This document shows positions 1 through 11,504 of a stretch of 64,000 nt of DNA, piece after piece (the first letter of the stretch is position 1; every line of letters begins with the position of its first letter). The position numbers were made by a program, and so were the translations under genes. Source of the DNA: Mangifera indica. Taxonomy: Eukaryota; Streptophyta; Magnoliopsida; Sapindales; Anacardiaceae. Under the pieces are notes generated by a model. That model saw nothing but the letters and a program-made list of their open reading frames with translations, was not told the DNA's origin and ran no database searches. The stretch is taken from the NCBI RefSeq assembly GCF_011075055.1, contig NC_058141.1, positions 13,029,639 through 13,093,638 of the forward strand. Direction: 5' to 3'.

Positions 1-424
1 AACCTGTCTTCCTGCCATTATGTTGATAGTATCGACGGCCGATGAAGATATTTGCTAGATTTTCTTCTGAATGAGAAAATTACCCGAAGCAAGTAACCAA
101 CACTTTTATGGGAAAATTGGAAGAAAGCAACTTAAAACTCTAGTGGGAAAAAAATGAAAACACTTTGCACATATATATTACAAATCATGCAAAACATTCC
201 AGTGAATTATTGAGACCTGGCAGCCAGTGAATTATTAAAGTATGGGCACTATTTATGTCAGTAAATTATACATATATAGTCTTTAGGATACTCCACATTC
301 ATGCATCCCTTACTAAAATTGCGTACTATTTATGCTAATATTTCAACTTTCTGACAATGTTAATTATCTCATCTGGACAAAGTCTTTTAAAAGCTCTGCA
401 TAAACAGAAAAGATGCAGAAGAAT
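1..424. other. AT-rich intergenic DNA, nothing recognised
   Basis: No open reading frame of convincing composition, RNA gene or repeat with a clear partner is visible. It leads into the fold-back structure that begins near 425. Confidence 0.4.
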
Positions 425-1069
425 AATCAAATGGTGGGACAAGGGAGCTGGGGAAATTAAAAAAAAAAAGAAAAAGTTGGCGTTAACGCCAAACTATATT
501 TGCTATCACTCTTTGATTTTTTTGAATGATGGGCCATCCTAAATCATAACAACACCAACCCTTTCCTCACCAAATGTGTTAGTTTAGTTTATAAAAGATG
601 GGCCCACATTATGTTAAAATCAACAAGCTAATAATATATGGGAAAATGGCAGAAGCATATCCTTTAATACCAATTCCCTTTAGTTTATACATAGGTGAGT
701 CCGCCCTAAATCCTTCCAAAGATTTATGGCAGAAGCATCAGGGATTCTCTGAAGGGAAATATTGGAGAGAATAAAATATATATAATATAATATATTATAT
801 TATTTATATTATATTATTAATTAGAATATTAATAATTATATTATATAATTATAATAAAATATATTATAATATATAATATTATAATTTATTATATATATTC
901 TTAATAATATTAATATATTATATATGTATATATTATTATATATATTATAATATTATATATTATATATTTATAAAATTATAAATTATATATATAATATTTA
1001 ATTGACCAAGGGTTGGCGATGCCGCCAACCCTTGGTCAATTATATATACAATATATTATATATATAACA

Positions 1070-1125
<56 letters not shown>

Positions 1126-1710
1126 CATATATATTATATTATTAATATATATAATTAAAATATTATAATTATATATTATAATATATTTTATATAATATTT
1201 TTAATATGATATGATAATATATTTTATATAAGTCTTTGGGTTATTTCATTTATAAATTTTCGGTTAACGCCAAGGGTTATTTAAGTTATAAAGAAAGGGT
1301 TAAATTGTCACTTTTCAAAATTTTACAGGTCAAATTGAAATTTTGAAAAATTCAGAGGGTAAAATATTAATTAAATTCGGTCGTTCGAATTTGACTGACC
1401 GAATCAACTTTCAAATTATCCAAAAGCCATGTATTTTATTCTCTACAATATTCTAATTAATAATATAATATAAATAATATAATATAATATATTATATATA
1501 TTTTATTCTCTGCAATATTTTCCTGCAGAGAATCCTGATGCTTCTGCCATAAATCAGTCTTTGGATTTAGGGTGAGCCCACTATTCAAAAAAACCAAAGA
1601 GTGATAGCAAATATAGCTTGGCGTTAACGCCAACTTTTTTTTTTTTTTTTTTAATTTCCCCAGCTCCTTTGTCCCGCCATTTGTCCCCAGCTCCCTTTCT
1701 TTGTTTTTTT
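425..1710. repeat. Large imperfect inverted repeat (fold-back) with AT-rich centre
   Basis: The left arm (about 425-535 continuing at about 695-830) reappears as its reverse complement at about 1445-1710. Shared blocks include GGGAGCTGGGGAAATT, the palindrome GTTGGCGTTAACGCCAA (476-492 and about 1617-1634), TATTTGCTATCACTCTTTG, and ATTTATGGCAGAAGCATCAG. The left arm has about 150 extra bases (about 540-695). The centre (830-1445) is almost pure A+T, with a (TA)n run at about 1080-1122 and another GC-rich palindrome at 1003-1037. No coding capacity is seen. It could be a non-autonomous fold-back transposon or an inverted duplication of local sequence; I cannot identify target-site duplications. 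Confidence 0.6.
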
Positions 1711-3110
1711 TTACCAAGGGTTGGCGATATATATAATATATAATAATATATAATAATATAATAATATTATATTTTAATAATATAAAATTCGGTTGACCGA
1801 ATTTAATTCAGTTGACCAAATTCGATGGACCGAATTTATTCACATTTAATTAAAAACCCTAAATATTATAATTTAAAATATATTATATTAATAATGTGTG
1901 AATAATAATATTATATGTATATTGCCAGGGTTGGCGGAAACGCCAACCCTTGGCGTACGCCAAGGGTTGGCGTTGCCGCCAACCTTGCAAATAATATATA
2001 CATATACTATATTATATAATATATTAAAATTATTAATAATATATATAATATATTATATTATAATATATAATAATAGAATATAATTATATTATTCTAATTA
2101 AAAAAATAAAATAAAAATAAAAATAAAATAAAAATAAAATATATTATATAATTATAATTATATATTATAATTATATAATTAAATAATTATATAACATATT
2201 ACATAATATATAATATTATAACATATAATTATATAATAAAATATAATATATTAACGGAAAACCAAAAAGCAAATTGGAAATTCTAGGAATTATTACCAGT
2301 TGTTAACGCGTACGCCAACCTTTCCAACACCACTTGCTTTGCTTCATAAAGGGTGGGCCCACCCTACATTAATGCTACAGTTCAATTTCCCTTATGGCAA
2401 CCCAGACTCTTTTTACATATATTTTATAAAATATAAAATTATATTATAATAAATAATTATATTATATATTATATAATATTATATAATATATTAATATATA
2501 TTTTATAATATATAATTATATATTTTTTTATTATATAATTATATATTATAATATATTAAATATAATATATAATATTATATAATATTATAATTATATAATT
2601 AAATAATTAAATAATAACAAAAATATAATAATATATATATAAAGCCAGGGTTGGCGGAAACGCCAACCCTACGCCAAGGGTTGGCGTTTCCGCCAACCCT
2701 GGCAAATATATATATACATATATATTATATATAATATATTACATAATATATAATTATATAATATAATTATAATATTGGAAATTAAAAATATAATATAAAT
2801 AATATAATATAAAATTATTATTATATATTATAATATATAATATAATATATAATTATTATATATTATAATATATAATATAATATTATAATAATATTAAAAT
2901 ATAATATATATTATTATAATATATATTATATTATAATAGTATAATATAATTATAATATTATACTAAATAATAATATAATAATATATATTAATATATTAAT
3001 ATAAATACATTATATGCATATAAGGGTTGGCGTCGCCAACCCTTATATGTTAACGCCAACCTGGCCTAATTCCCAGATTTCACGCCAAGTTTTTTTTTTT
3101 TTTGGATTAA
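1711..3110. repeat. AT-rich island with recurring GTTGGCG/CGCCAAC palindromes
   Basis: Nearly unbroken TATAAT-type sequence is interrupted by compact GC-rich inverted repeats at about 1713-1728 (half site), 1924-1987, 2299-2323 (degenerate), 2644-2703 and 3022-3062. Each contains CCAAGGGTTGGCG or its complement, arranged so that the single strand could form a strong hairpin. The units at 1924-1987 and 2644-2703 are double hairpins. No protein signal is present. I do not recognise the family. Confidence 0.6.
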
Positions 3111-3547
3111 ACGCAAATTTTTTTTTTCAGTTAAATCCTACTGAATGTCATCTTTTTCGACGGTCATTTCTTACACTTTTTCGATAGTCAATTTTTTCCA
3201 ATTGAGTTTTTTTGTGGGTTGCTTTTTTTTTTTTAAATCCTTATTTTGAAGAATTCTTATTCTGAAGAATTCAGTATTTTCTTTCCTGCTTTTGTTTTTG
3301 AAATCTGAAGAATTCAACATTTTTTTCCAGAAGAGAGAGTGATTCCTTTATCACTTTGGAAGAAAAGGAAGAAGAGAAAAAAAAGTTACAGAGAAGAAGA
3401 GAGAGAAAATTTGTGCATGAAAGATTGAATAAGGGTATTTTGGGGAAGGTGAGTACTGTTGTAGTAAATTTGTGAAAGCTTTAGGATAGGTGGCAATTTT
3501 GTATAGACGAAATAAAATAGTGCTAAAAATTTCAATTTCCCTTTATA
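3111..3547. other. T-rich spacer, nothing recognised
   Basis: Poly-T-rich sequence with GAATTC-containing short direct repeats (about 3240-3320) and a purine-rich block at 3340-3410. It is not shared with the flank of the second cassette copy, so the cassette boundary lies near 3548. Confidence 0.35.
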
Positions 3548-3754
3548 AATTGACCAGCCACCTCCCCAGTTGTCACTCGTTAGCTTTGTGTTTAGTGCGC
3601 GACTGATTTTCAACTTTTTTAACACTTAAAACCTCCCTTCTTTCTCTCCTCCCCTCACCTCACCTGCTCAAAACAAATCTTTCTTCTTCTTCTTCTTCTT
3701 CTTCTTTCTGTTTCTCTGTTTTTGCTCAATACTCTGTTTTCTTGTTTAGAAAAC

Positions 3755-3985
3755 ATGACTAATCAAAATGTTATGCTTTCTGAATCCAAGCCAACTATTG
3801 GGGTTAAGATTACACTCACCTTGTCCAACTCTGCTCTATTCTCACAGCCATCGCCTGCTGGCTACATCACCATATCTCGAAAGAAGCTCTTGAAAAAACT
3901 TGATGATGAAGGAGGTACCAAACTCAATGCTTGGGTCGACTCTATGAGAGACTCTTCTCCTACTCGTGCCAAGTCCAATAAGTAG
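3755..3985 (+). pseudogene. Trehalose-6-phosphate phosphatase, 5' exon fragment (copy 1)
   Basis: The 76-residue reading frame starts MTNQNVMLSESKPT and contains SPAGYITISRKKLLKKL, then AWVDSMRDSSPTR. This is the poorly structured N-terminal extension of plant trehalose-6-phosphate phosphatases (the family that removes phosphate from trehalose 6-phosphate). The whole catalytic HAD domain, including the DYDGT nucleophile motif, is missing: the frame stops at a TAG where the sequence switches to an antisense choline-transporter exon. A CT-rich leader with (CTT)n lies just upstream (about 3660-3720), as expected of the parent 5' UTR. It cannot encode an active phosphatase. Family identification comes from the remembered motif pattern and is fairly secure. 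Confidence 0.8.
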
Positions 3986-5188
3986 GTTGATTCAAATCTG
4001 GGAACTTTGAAATGGGTCGCAATGATTTAATCAAAACTTCAGTAGAAAACCCAATTCTCTGGTTAACCCAGCAAGCATATAAGCCATTCCCTATTGCAAA
4101 GGCGATGAAGCAAACTCCAACACCATCGGTGGGAGGCTTTTGGAAGCAGATTAGGAGAATTACAGCTGAAAGTGACATGAAGAACGAGCTCCATAGTATG
4201 AAATGAACCGTGATTCGAGGCCAAACCCTGACAGCCTTTTGCCAAGCAAAAGCAAGAGTGATGCTTAAAAGAGAGGCAGCTTCAACTTGAGGTAGAAAAT
4301 ACTCTAACACCCTTTTCTCTTTTTTCTTAGTAGAGTCTGATGCTACTAATAGGCCTTGAATTCCCTTGAATATTAGAAATCCCACTAGCCCAACAGCCAG
4401 CACCATGTGAAGAACAAAAATAGACAGAGATATCTTGTTGGTGTAGCTTGTTGAATTCAATGTTGTAGGTGATATCTGGTCGAAGACAAAAAAAACCAAA
4501 CAAAAAATTTCAAATTAATAACTTGAAAATTAAGCATTAACTAAGACTCCTCGGTATAACCTATGAAACCGACTAATACATGTAGAGATTCAACTTGAAA
4601 AATACTGCAAAAAAAATTTAAAAAAAAAACTATTTTTGCTTGTTTAGGAGTTACCTGTGAGGTTGGTGTTGGAGTAGAGCGAGGCTGAGAAAGAGGAGTA
4701 GCAACTCTAGAAGCTGCAACTCTTGTAGGAGCGGCGACTCTTGTACGGCCACCATTAATGGCAATCCTCAAAGGATTTGTTGGGTTCAACGTTCGTAACA
4801 TTGACATATTAAACCCTCTTTGATCAGCAGGAATATTGTTATTAAGATCATAAACATTATCATTTCTCTCGACCACCTTTTCTTCCACAGACTCCACATG
4901 ACCCATCTCCCCTTTCTCCACATCTCTCACTGTCTCTTCTTCTTCTTCTTCTTCTTCCTGTTTTCTCTTCCCATTCTCTCCTCTTTCTTCTCCTTCTTCT
5001 TTCTTCTGACTCTCTCTCTCTTCCACCTAACGCACACACCCAAAAAAACAGAAAAGGATCCGGAAAGCTCATCAGCAAGTAAACATAAAATTAAATATTA
5101 AAAACCAAAACTTTAACATACTATGGCATGAAGAGAAGCAAAAGAACTTAAAAAAGGAGAGTAGAAGTTATCTTACAGCGGCACCCAT
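3960..5188 (-). pseudogene. Choline-transporter-like (PNS1/CTL) protein, 5' three-exon fragment (copy 1)
   Basis: Three exons join in frame. Exon 1 (5188-5177) encodes MGAA before a GTAAG donor. Exon 2 (5026-4655) encodes a polar Glu/Lys-rich region with a poly-Glu run and ends at CAG/GTAACT. Exon 3 (4475 to about 3970) encodes four likely membrane segments (for example FVLHMVLAVGLVGFLIF and VHFILWSSFFMSLSAVILL), then ISKFPDLNQPTYW. Plant members of the CTL/PNS1 membrane family (Pfam choline_transpo) run to roughly 480-500 residues; only about 300 remain. The frame then enters reverse-complement TPP sequence (TWHE-stop), so the C-terminal half is lost. Splice sites and frame are intact in what remains, which suggests recent capture or duplication. 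A membrane role cannot be assumed. Confidence 0.82.
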
Positions 5189-6987
5189 GGCGGCGATGGA
5201 GTGGGAAATGATGTTTGAAATGTTTTAGATTTGATATTGGATTGTTTGTAACGACAGATGATGAAGATATGTCACCGGCAAATATACTGTTACAATTTGT
5301 AAATTATTACAGCAAACAACAAGATGGGGACCACCTTTTCACATGTTCCGCTGAAGGGCGCGTGTATGTTACGGACAAATCATTGGGGAGATTAGTGCAT
5401 GTGGTATTTCACACATGTAGAATGTGGACGAGAGTCTTTATGTGTCTGTCCACGGCCCATATTACTTCAAGTAAGATTTTATTTTATTTTATTTGGTTAA
5501 TTATAAAGAATTCCTTACTCCATTGATTTCCACATGATTTATAATGGAGATATTTTTTTTTATTTTTTATTTTTATGTTTCTAAACATTTTTAGAGGTGA
5601 GAATATAAAAATATTTAATATATTATATTCCTAGAGAAAATTAAGTCCATGTTTTTTTTATTACAAAAAAAATCCATTTTTTTTTACATTTTAATTTTTA
5701 ATTTACGTGGATATATTTATACTAATTTATCCTATTTTAAATTATGTAAATACTTAATTTTATGTGTTAGGGGTAAGATTGGGGGTGGATACGAACGGGG
5801 CAAACTCATAACATTCTTTAATTTAAGTTCAGTTTGAATAAAAAATAGTTTAATTAGAGTTCAATTTAAATTCGTCAAGCTAATATTAAAGGTGATTTGA
5901 ATTCAATTTTAATGAAAATTGTTTAGTTTGAGTTTAATTCGAATTTATAATTCAAATTCATGGTCAAGATATGTGTTTTAAATTTATGATTTGAATTTAT
6001 GACTTATTAATAAAACGATATCGTTTAACAATTATTTATCATAATTTGAATTAAATAATAAGTTAAGTTTGAATTGAATCGAAACCATCTATTCAGTTTA
6101 CGAGTTAAACAAAACTAAATTTTCTTTAACTTAATTTTAAAATGAATTAAATCTCTTAATTCAAACTTAATTTAGATTCAAAATAAATAAATTTGAATTA
6201 AGTCAAACTAATTTTTAAACTTTAATTAACTCAATTCAATCCAACACATAGGCTTTGGAAAGACTGAATTTTGTAGTGGTAAAAAGTGAAATTGAAAGTG
6301 AAAGTGAAAGTGAAATGGAAAAGGACAAGAACAGGAAGATTGGATAAGGTTTTGTTGGACCGTCGGTAATAGAGTTGGAGATATCATCAGAGATTTCAAA
6401 ACCAAACCCTAGGGTGAAACTGCCATTTTTTAAAACTTAGACTGAAAAAAAATTTTAGTTTTCAAAGTTTAGGGGTATAAAAATAGATTATATTTTAGTT
6501 TATTTTTTAATATTATAGAAAAATTGACGATTTTACTCTTATCACTGTTATTTTTAACTGGTCATAAATGAGTATTTGATATTTTTATAGTTAAATGATA
6601 AAAACTTATCATTACAGCATATCTTGAGTGAGAAATAGTTGTTTCGCCTTATTTACACATAAAATTATACAGAGAGAGTGGGCTCAGAAAAGGGTGGTCC
6701 CTATAGTATGTGGTGGAAAAGTACAGGTAGCCCAGAAAACGGGTTGTTTCGTCCGTTAGTGCCGTGAAAGAAAGTTTATAGATTGACCAGCCACCTCCCC
6801 AGTTGTCACTCGTTAGCTTTGTGTTTAGTGCGCGACTGATTTTCAACTTTTTTAACACTTAAAACCTCCCTTCTTTCTCTCCTCCCCTCAACTCACCTGC
6901 TCAAAACAAATCTTTCTTCTTCTTCTTCTTCTTCTTCTTTCTGTTTCTCTGTTTTTGCTCAATACTCTGTTTTCTTGTTTAGAAAAC

Positions 6988-7218
6988 ATGACTAATCAAA
7001 ATGTTATGCTTTCTGAATCCAAGCCAACTATTGGGGTCAAGATTACACTCACCTTGTCCAACTCTGCTCTATTCTCACAGCCATCGCCTGCTGGCTACAT
7101 CACCATATCTCGAAAGAAGCTCTTGAAAAAACTTGATGATGAAGGAGGTACCAAACTCAATGCTTGGGTCGACTCTATGAGAGACTCTTCTCCTACTCGT
7201 GCCAAGTCCAATAAGTAG
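6988..7218 (+). pseudogene. Trehalose-6-phosphate phosphatase, 5' exon fragment (copy 2)
   Basis: Its 76-residue product is identical to that of copy 1, with the same fusion point into antisense CTL sequence and the same TAG stop. Only the N-terminal extension is present; the HAD catalytic domain is absent. The leader with (CTT)n is preserved upstream (about 6895-6950), so the parental promoter-proximal region was duplicated with it. Confidence 0.8.
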
Positions 7219-8418
7219 GTTGATTCAAATCTGGGAACTTTGAAATGGGTCGCAATGATTTAATCAAAACTTCAGTAGAAAACCCAATTCTCTGGTTAAC
7301 CCAGCAAGCATATAAGCCATTCCCTATTGCAAAGGCGATGAAGCAAACTCCAACACCATCGGTGGGAGGCTTTTGGAAGCAGATTAGGAGAATTCCAGCT
7401 GAAAGTGACATGAAGAACGAGCTCCATAGTATGAAATGAACCGTGATTCGAGGCCAAACCCTGACAGCCTTTTGCCAAGCAAAAGCAAGAGTGATGCTTA
7501 AAAGAGAGGCAGCTTCAACTTGAGGTAGAAAATACTCTAACACCCTTTTCTCTTTTTTCTTAGTAGAGTCTGATGCTACTAATAGGCCTTGAATTCCCTT
7601 GAATATTAGAAATCCCACTAGCCCAACAGCCAGCACCATGTGAAGAACAAAAATAGACAGAGATATCTTGTTGGTGTAGCTTGTTGAATTCAATGTTGTA
7701 GGTGATATCTGGTCGAAGACAAAAAAAACCAAACAAAAAATTTCAAATTAATAACTTGAAAATTAAGCATTAACTAAGACTCCTCGGTATAACCTATGAA
7801 ACCGACTAATACATGTAGAGATTCAACTTGAAAAATACTGCAAAAAAAATTTAAAAAAAAAACTATTTTTGCTTGTTTAGGAGTTACCTGTGAGGTTGGT
7901 GTTGGAGTAGAGCGAGGCTGAGAAAGAGGAGTAGCAACTCTAGAAGCTGCAACTCTTGTAGGAGCGGCGACTCTTGTACGGCCACCATTAATGGCAATCC
8001 TCGAAGGATTTGTTGGGTTCAACGTTCGTAACATTGACATATTAAACCCTCTTTGATCAGCAGGAATATTGTTATTAAGATCATAAACATTATCATTTCT
8101 CTCGACCACCTTTTCTTCCACAGACTCCACATGACCCATCTCCCCTTTCTCCACATCTCTCACTGTCTCTTCTTCTTCTTCTTCTTCCTGTTTTCTCTTC
8201 CCATTCTCTCCTCTTTCTTCTCCTTCTTCTTTCTTCTGACTCTCTCTCTCTTCCACCTAACGCACACACCCAAAAAAACAGAAAAGGATCCGGAAAGCTC
8301 ATCAGCAAGTAAACATAAAATTAAATATTAAAAACCAAAACTTTAACATACTATGGCATGAAGAGAAGCAAAAGAACTTAAAAAAGGAGAGTAGAAGTTA
8401 TCTTACAGCGGCACCCAT
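7193..8418 (-). pseudogene. Choline-transporter-like (PNS1/CTL) protein, 5' three-exon fragment (copy 2)
   Basis: Exons at 8418-8407, 8256-7888 and 7708 to about 7203 mirror copy 1 with the same splice sites. Differences in the product are one fewer Glu in the acidic run, Ser for Leu in the NPTNP(L/S)RIA segment, and Gly for Val in the third membrane segment (LSAGILL). It is truncated after DLNQPTYW like copy 1. The open frame over about 300 residues in both copies means either recent origin or constraint; the sequence alone cannot separate these. Confidence 0.82.
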
Positions 8419-10245
8419 GGCGGCGATGGAGTGGGAAATGCTGTTTGAAATGTTTTAGATTTGATATTGGATTGTTTGTAACGACAGACGATGATGATAT
8501 GTCACCGGCACATATACTGTTACAATTTGTAAATTATTACAGCAAACAACAAGATGGGGACCACCTTTTCACATGTTCCGCTGAAGGGCGCGTGTATGTT
8601 ACGGACAAATCATTGGGGAGATTAGTGCATGTAGAATGTGGTATTTCACACATGTAGAATGTGGACGAGAGTCTTTATGTGTCTGTCCACGGCCCATATT
8701 ACTTCAAGTAAGATTTTATTTTATTTTATTTGGTTAATTATAAAGAATTCCTTACTCCATTGATTTCCACATGATTTATAATGGAGATATTTTTTTTTAT
8801 TTTTTATTTTTATGTTTCTAAACATTTTTAGAGGTGAGAATATAAAATTATTTAATATATTATATTCCTAGAGAAAATTAAGTCCATGTTTTTTTTATTA
8901 CAAAAAAAATCCATTTTTTTTACATTTTAATTTTTAATTTACGTGGATATATTTATACTAATTTATCCTATTTTAAATTATATAAATACTTAATTTTATG
9001 TGTTAGGGGTAAGATTGGGGGTGGATACGAACGGGGCAAACTCATAACATTCTTTAATTTAAGTTCAGTTTGAATAAAAAATAGTTTAATTAGAGTTCAA
9101 TTTAAATTCGTCAAGCTAATATTAAAGGTGATTTGAATTCAATTTTAATGAAAATTGTTTAGTTTGAGTTTAATTCGAATTTATAATTCAAATTCATGGT
9201 TAAGATATGTGTCTTAAATTTATGGTTTGAATTTATGACTTATTAATAAAACGATATCATTTAACAATTATTTATCATAATTTGAATCAAATCATAAGTT
9301 AAGTTTGAATTGAATCGAAACCACCTATTCAGTTTACGAGTTAAACAAAACTAAATTTTCTTTAACTTTATTTTAAAATAAATTAAACCTCTTAATTCAA
9401 ACTTAATTTAGATTCAAAATAAATAAATTTGAATTAAGTCAAACTAATTTTGAAACTTTAATTAACTCGATTCAATCCAACACATAGGATTTGGGAAGAC
9501 TGAATTTTGTAGTGGTAAAAAGTGAAATTGAAAGCGAAAGTGAAAGTGAAATGGAAAAGGACAAGAACAGGAAGACTGGATAAGGTTTTGTTGGGCGTGT
9601 AAGACACTACAACCTCCCATTTTTTATTCAATTTAACTCTATTAAATTAATGAGTACTTAGTAGTTTGGCATTAATTAAGATTTATAACTATAGTTTAAT
9701 GAAGATTATGATACGCAAAGTTTGTCTTAATTTTTTAAAAGTAAATTAAAAACCCATTAAATACGAGAATATGTGACATGTCTTATCAACAACTCTGTTC
9801 TCATGATTAGTCTTGGTCTTATTAACATTAACCTTGATTACTCATGTGTTGGCGTGAAGAAAAAGTATTACTTTTTCCCAATTTTATGAAGGCCAAACGA
9901 CTATTTCTCACCAAAGTATTTCCGTTTCTCAGGCTTCTCTTTGTTAATTATTTTACAAAGGTTAAAAGACTATTTTCCACTCAAAGTGTATTGTGTTTTC
10001 AAATTTTTTTTTTTAATTTTAACAATATCAAATACTCACTCATAAATAATTAAAATTAATTATAATAAAAGTAAAATTATTATTTTCTTTATAATATTAA
10101 AAAAAACTAAAATATAATTTTTTTTATCCTCTTAAAATTTAAAAACTAAAAATTTCTCTCAGTCTAAGTTTTAAAAAATGATAGTTTCATCTAAGAGTTT
10201 TATTTTGAAATCTCTGACGTCATCTTCAACTTTGTTACCGACGAT

Positions 10246-11504
10246 CTTTCCTTCTCAAAGCATCCTCTTCCTCCATCGATCTCCCTCCTCCGATTTAAAT
10301 TTGCTAAAATATCTTTAATAAGGTTATTATGTTATTTTATTCAAACAAATTCTCCGTCTGGGTTGGTATAGGACTTTATGAATAATTCAATAATATTATT
10401 TTAATTTTACACCGATAAATTTCGAATTCAAACTTCCTTCAAACTATAATTGCGGAGGGTTGATTGTGTTATACCGTTGGTCAAAATTTGGGGTGAAACT
10501 TCCAGAAGAAACCTGGGGTGACAGTGTAATTAATTATTATACCAACCTAATAGCAAGTGGGTTGCAGAGCAAGTTATGAGCATACAATAAATAAAAAAAC
10601 ATACACCATTAAATTAAATTATATGGGTAATTTTTATACATAATTTTATATATAAATAATAATATATAATTATATAATTAAAAATTAAATATAAAATTAA
10701 ATATATAATATTACTTAAATAAATAAATTGTGAAGGCACGTAAATCGTTAAATTCTCAAAATGGGTTTACAAAGTGGTAGGTCAAGATGAGCATTAAAAA
10801 TTGTTGTTTACAGATATCAATATCTGTAATGTACCACAACATTTATATCATATTGTACCATACCGTAAATCCAACAAATTCAAACATCTATAGTGTGCCA
10901 CATGACACCAAAACCCACCACAATTGTTGCTTTCATTCACATTAAATAATAATTCAATATTTGGGATAACCACATTTCCCACGCCCTTTTGAGTCCCAAT
11001 GATGTTTACTTCTCCCATCTTTCAAAGATCCTACCAGTAAAATTCATTTTTCAACTGAATGTGAAAGGAAAATATAAAAAGAATATAATTAAAAAGAAAG
11101 ACGAGCCTTTAAATAAATAAAGTAGTAGGCATCATGGTTAAAAAGCAGATTAGAAAACCAGTCAAATTAAGAGAAGACATAATGAAATTTAGAACAGAAG
11201 GTGACAGCTGGGAGGGGAAGGGAAGAGTCTGTGACTGAGAATTGGTCACGTGCACGGAAAGCTGAAATCAATTCAACATCTTCTGGATATAAATGATGTC
11301 AGAAAAACGTGAGGATTGTATCGTTTAGTCAAAAGTGGATGACATGGATCCACTTCATCTTGTCCATTCATGATTGAGATGGGAAAGGGGAATGTTAGGA
11401 AGAAGGCGCCCTCATGGCAACCAACAATATGATGAAGACTCTTCAACTTTGTTTTATTCTGTTTATTCTAGTATATAATTTTACACGTCTCTACTTCAAA
11501 AGAC
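10246..11504. other. Intergenic DNA, nothing recognised
   Basis: Contains an AT-rich block at 10610-10730 (GTAATTTTTATACATAATTTT...), which resembles a small MITE-like sequence but shows no clear terminal inverted repeats. No coding signal. Confidence 0.35.

Larger units (their letters stand above)
3548..6357. repeat. Direct cassette duplication, copy 1
   Basis: Nearly identical to 6781-9593, in the same orientation with an offset of 3233 bases, falling to 3230 after a one-codon difference in a CTT/GAA tract. Homology starts at ATTGACCAGCCACCTCCCC and ends at GGTTTTGTTGG on both sides. It contains a TPP 5' gene fragment, an antisense choline-transporter-like fragment, that gene's upstream region (about 5189-5480), and AT-rich DNA (5481-6357) without genes. 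The last part (about 5760-6252) may be a small element bounded by TATGTGTT and AACACATA. Confidence 0.85.
6781..9593. repeat. Direct cassette duplication, copy 2
   Basis: Second copy of the unit described at 3548-6357, in the same orientation. Small differences include one fewer GAA codon in the CTL poly-Glu tract and a short extra repeat (GTAGAATGTG) near 8630. Two stretches, 8419-8660 (upstream of CTL) and 8661-9593, contain no recognisable gene. Confidence 0.85.
6356..10245. mobile_element. Candidate Pack-MULE (Mutator-like, non-autonomous) carrying cassette copy 2
   Basis: The left arm at about 6357-6655 (CGTCGGTAA...CAGAGATTTCAAAA...TTTTTTAAAACTTAGACTGA...GAGTATTTGATATT) recurs as its reverse complement at about 9840-10240. 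The arms are several hundred bases long, with no transposase between them. They flank cassette copy 2 (TPP and CTL gene pieces), the hallmark arrangement of a Pack-MULE. The outer ends are uncertain because similarity fades near 6357 and 10245, and I could not define a 9-bp target duplication. Copy 1 lies directly outside the left arm and has no arms of its own. Confidence 0.55.

Noticed and set aside
1..3110. Possible integrated virus suggested by TA-rich DNA, strong hairpins and GGGCCCAC near TATAAAA (about 590-610)
   Set aside because: No viral coding sequence, primer-binding site or recognised origin motif context is present; inverted-repeat or fold-back DNA explains what is seen.
4012..4206. 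Plus-strand frame starting MGRNDLIKTSV
   Set aside because: It is the antisense shadow of CTL exon 3, whose minus-strand reading has clear membrane segments and family motifs.
4820..5101. Plus-strand Phe/Ser-rich frame, and its equivalent at 8053-8331
   Set aside because: Complement of the poly-Glu/Lys CTL exon 2; the minus-strand exon has matching splice sites and joins in phase to exons 1 and 3.
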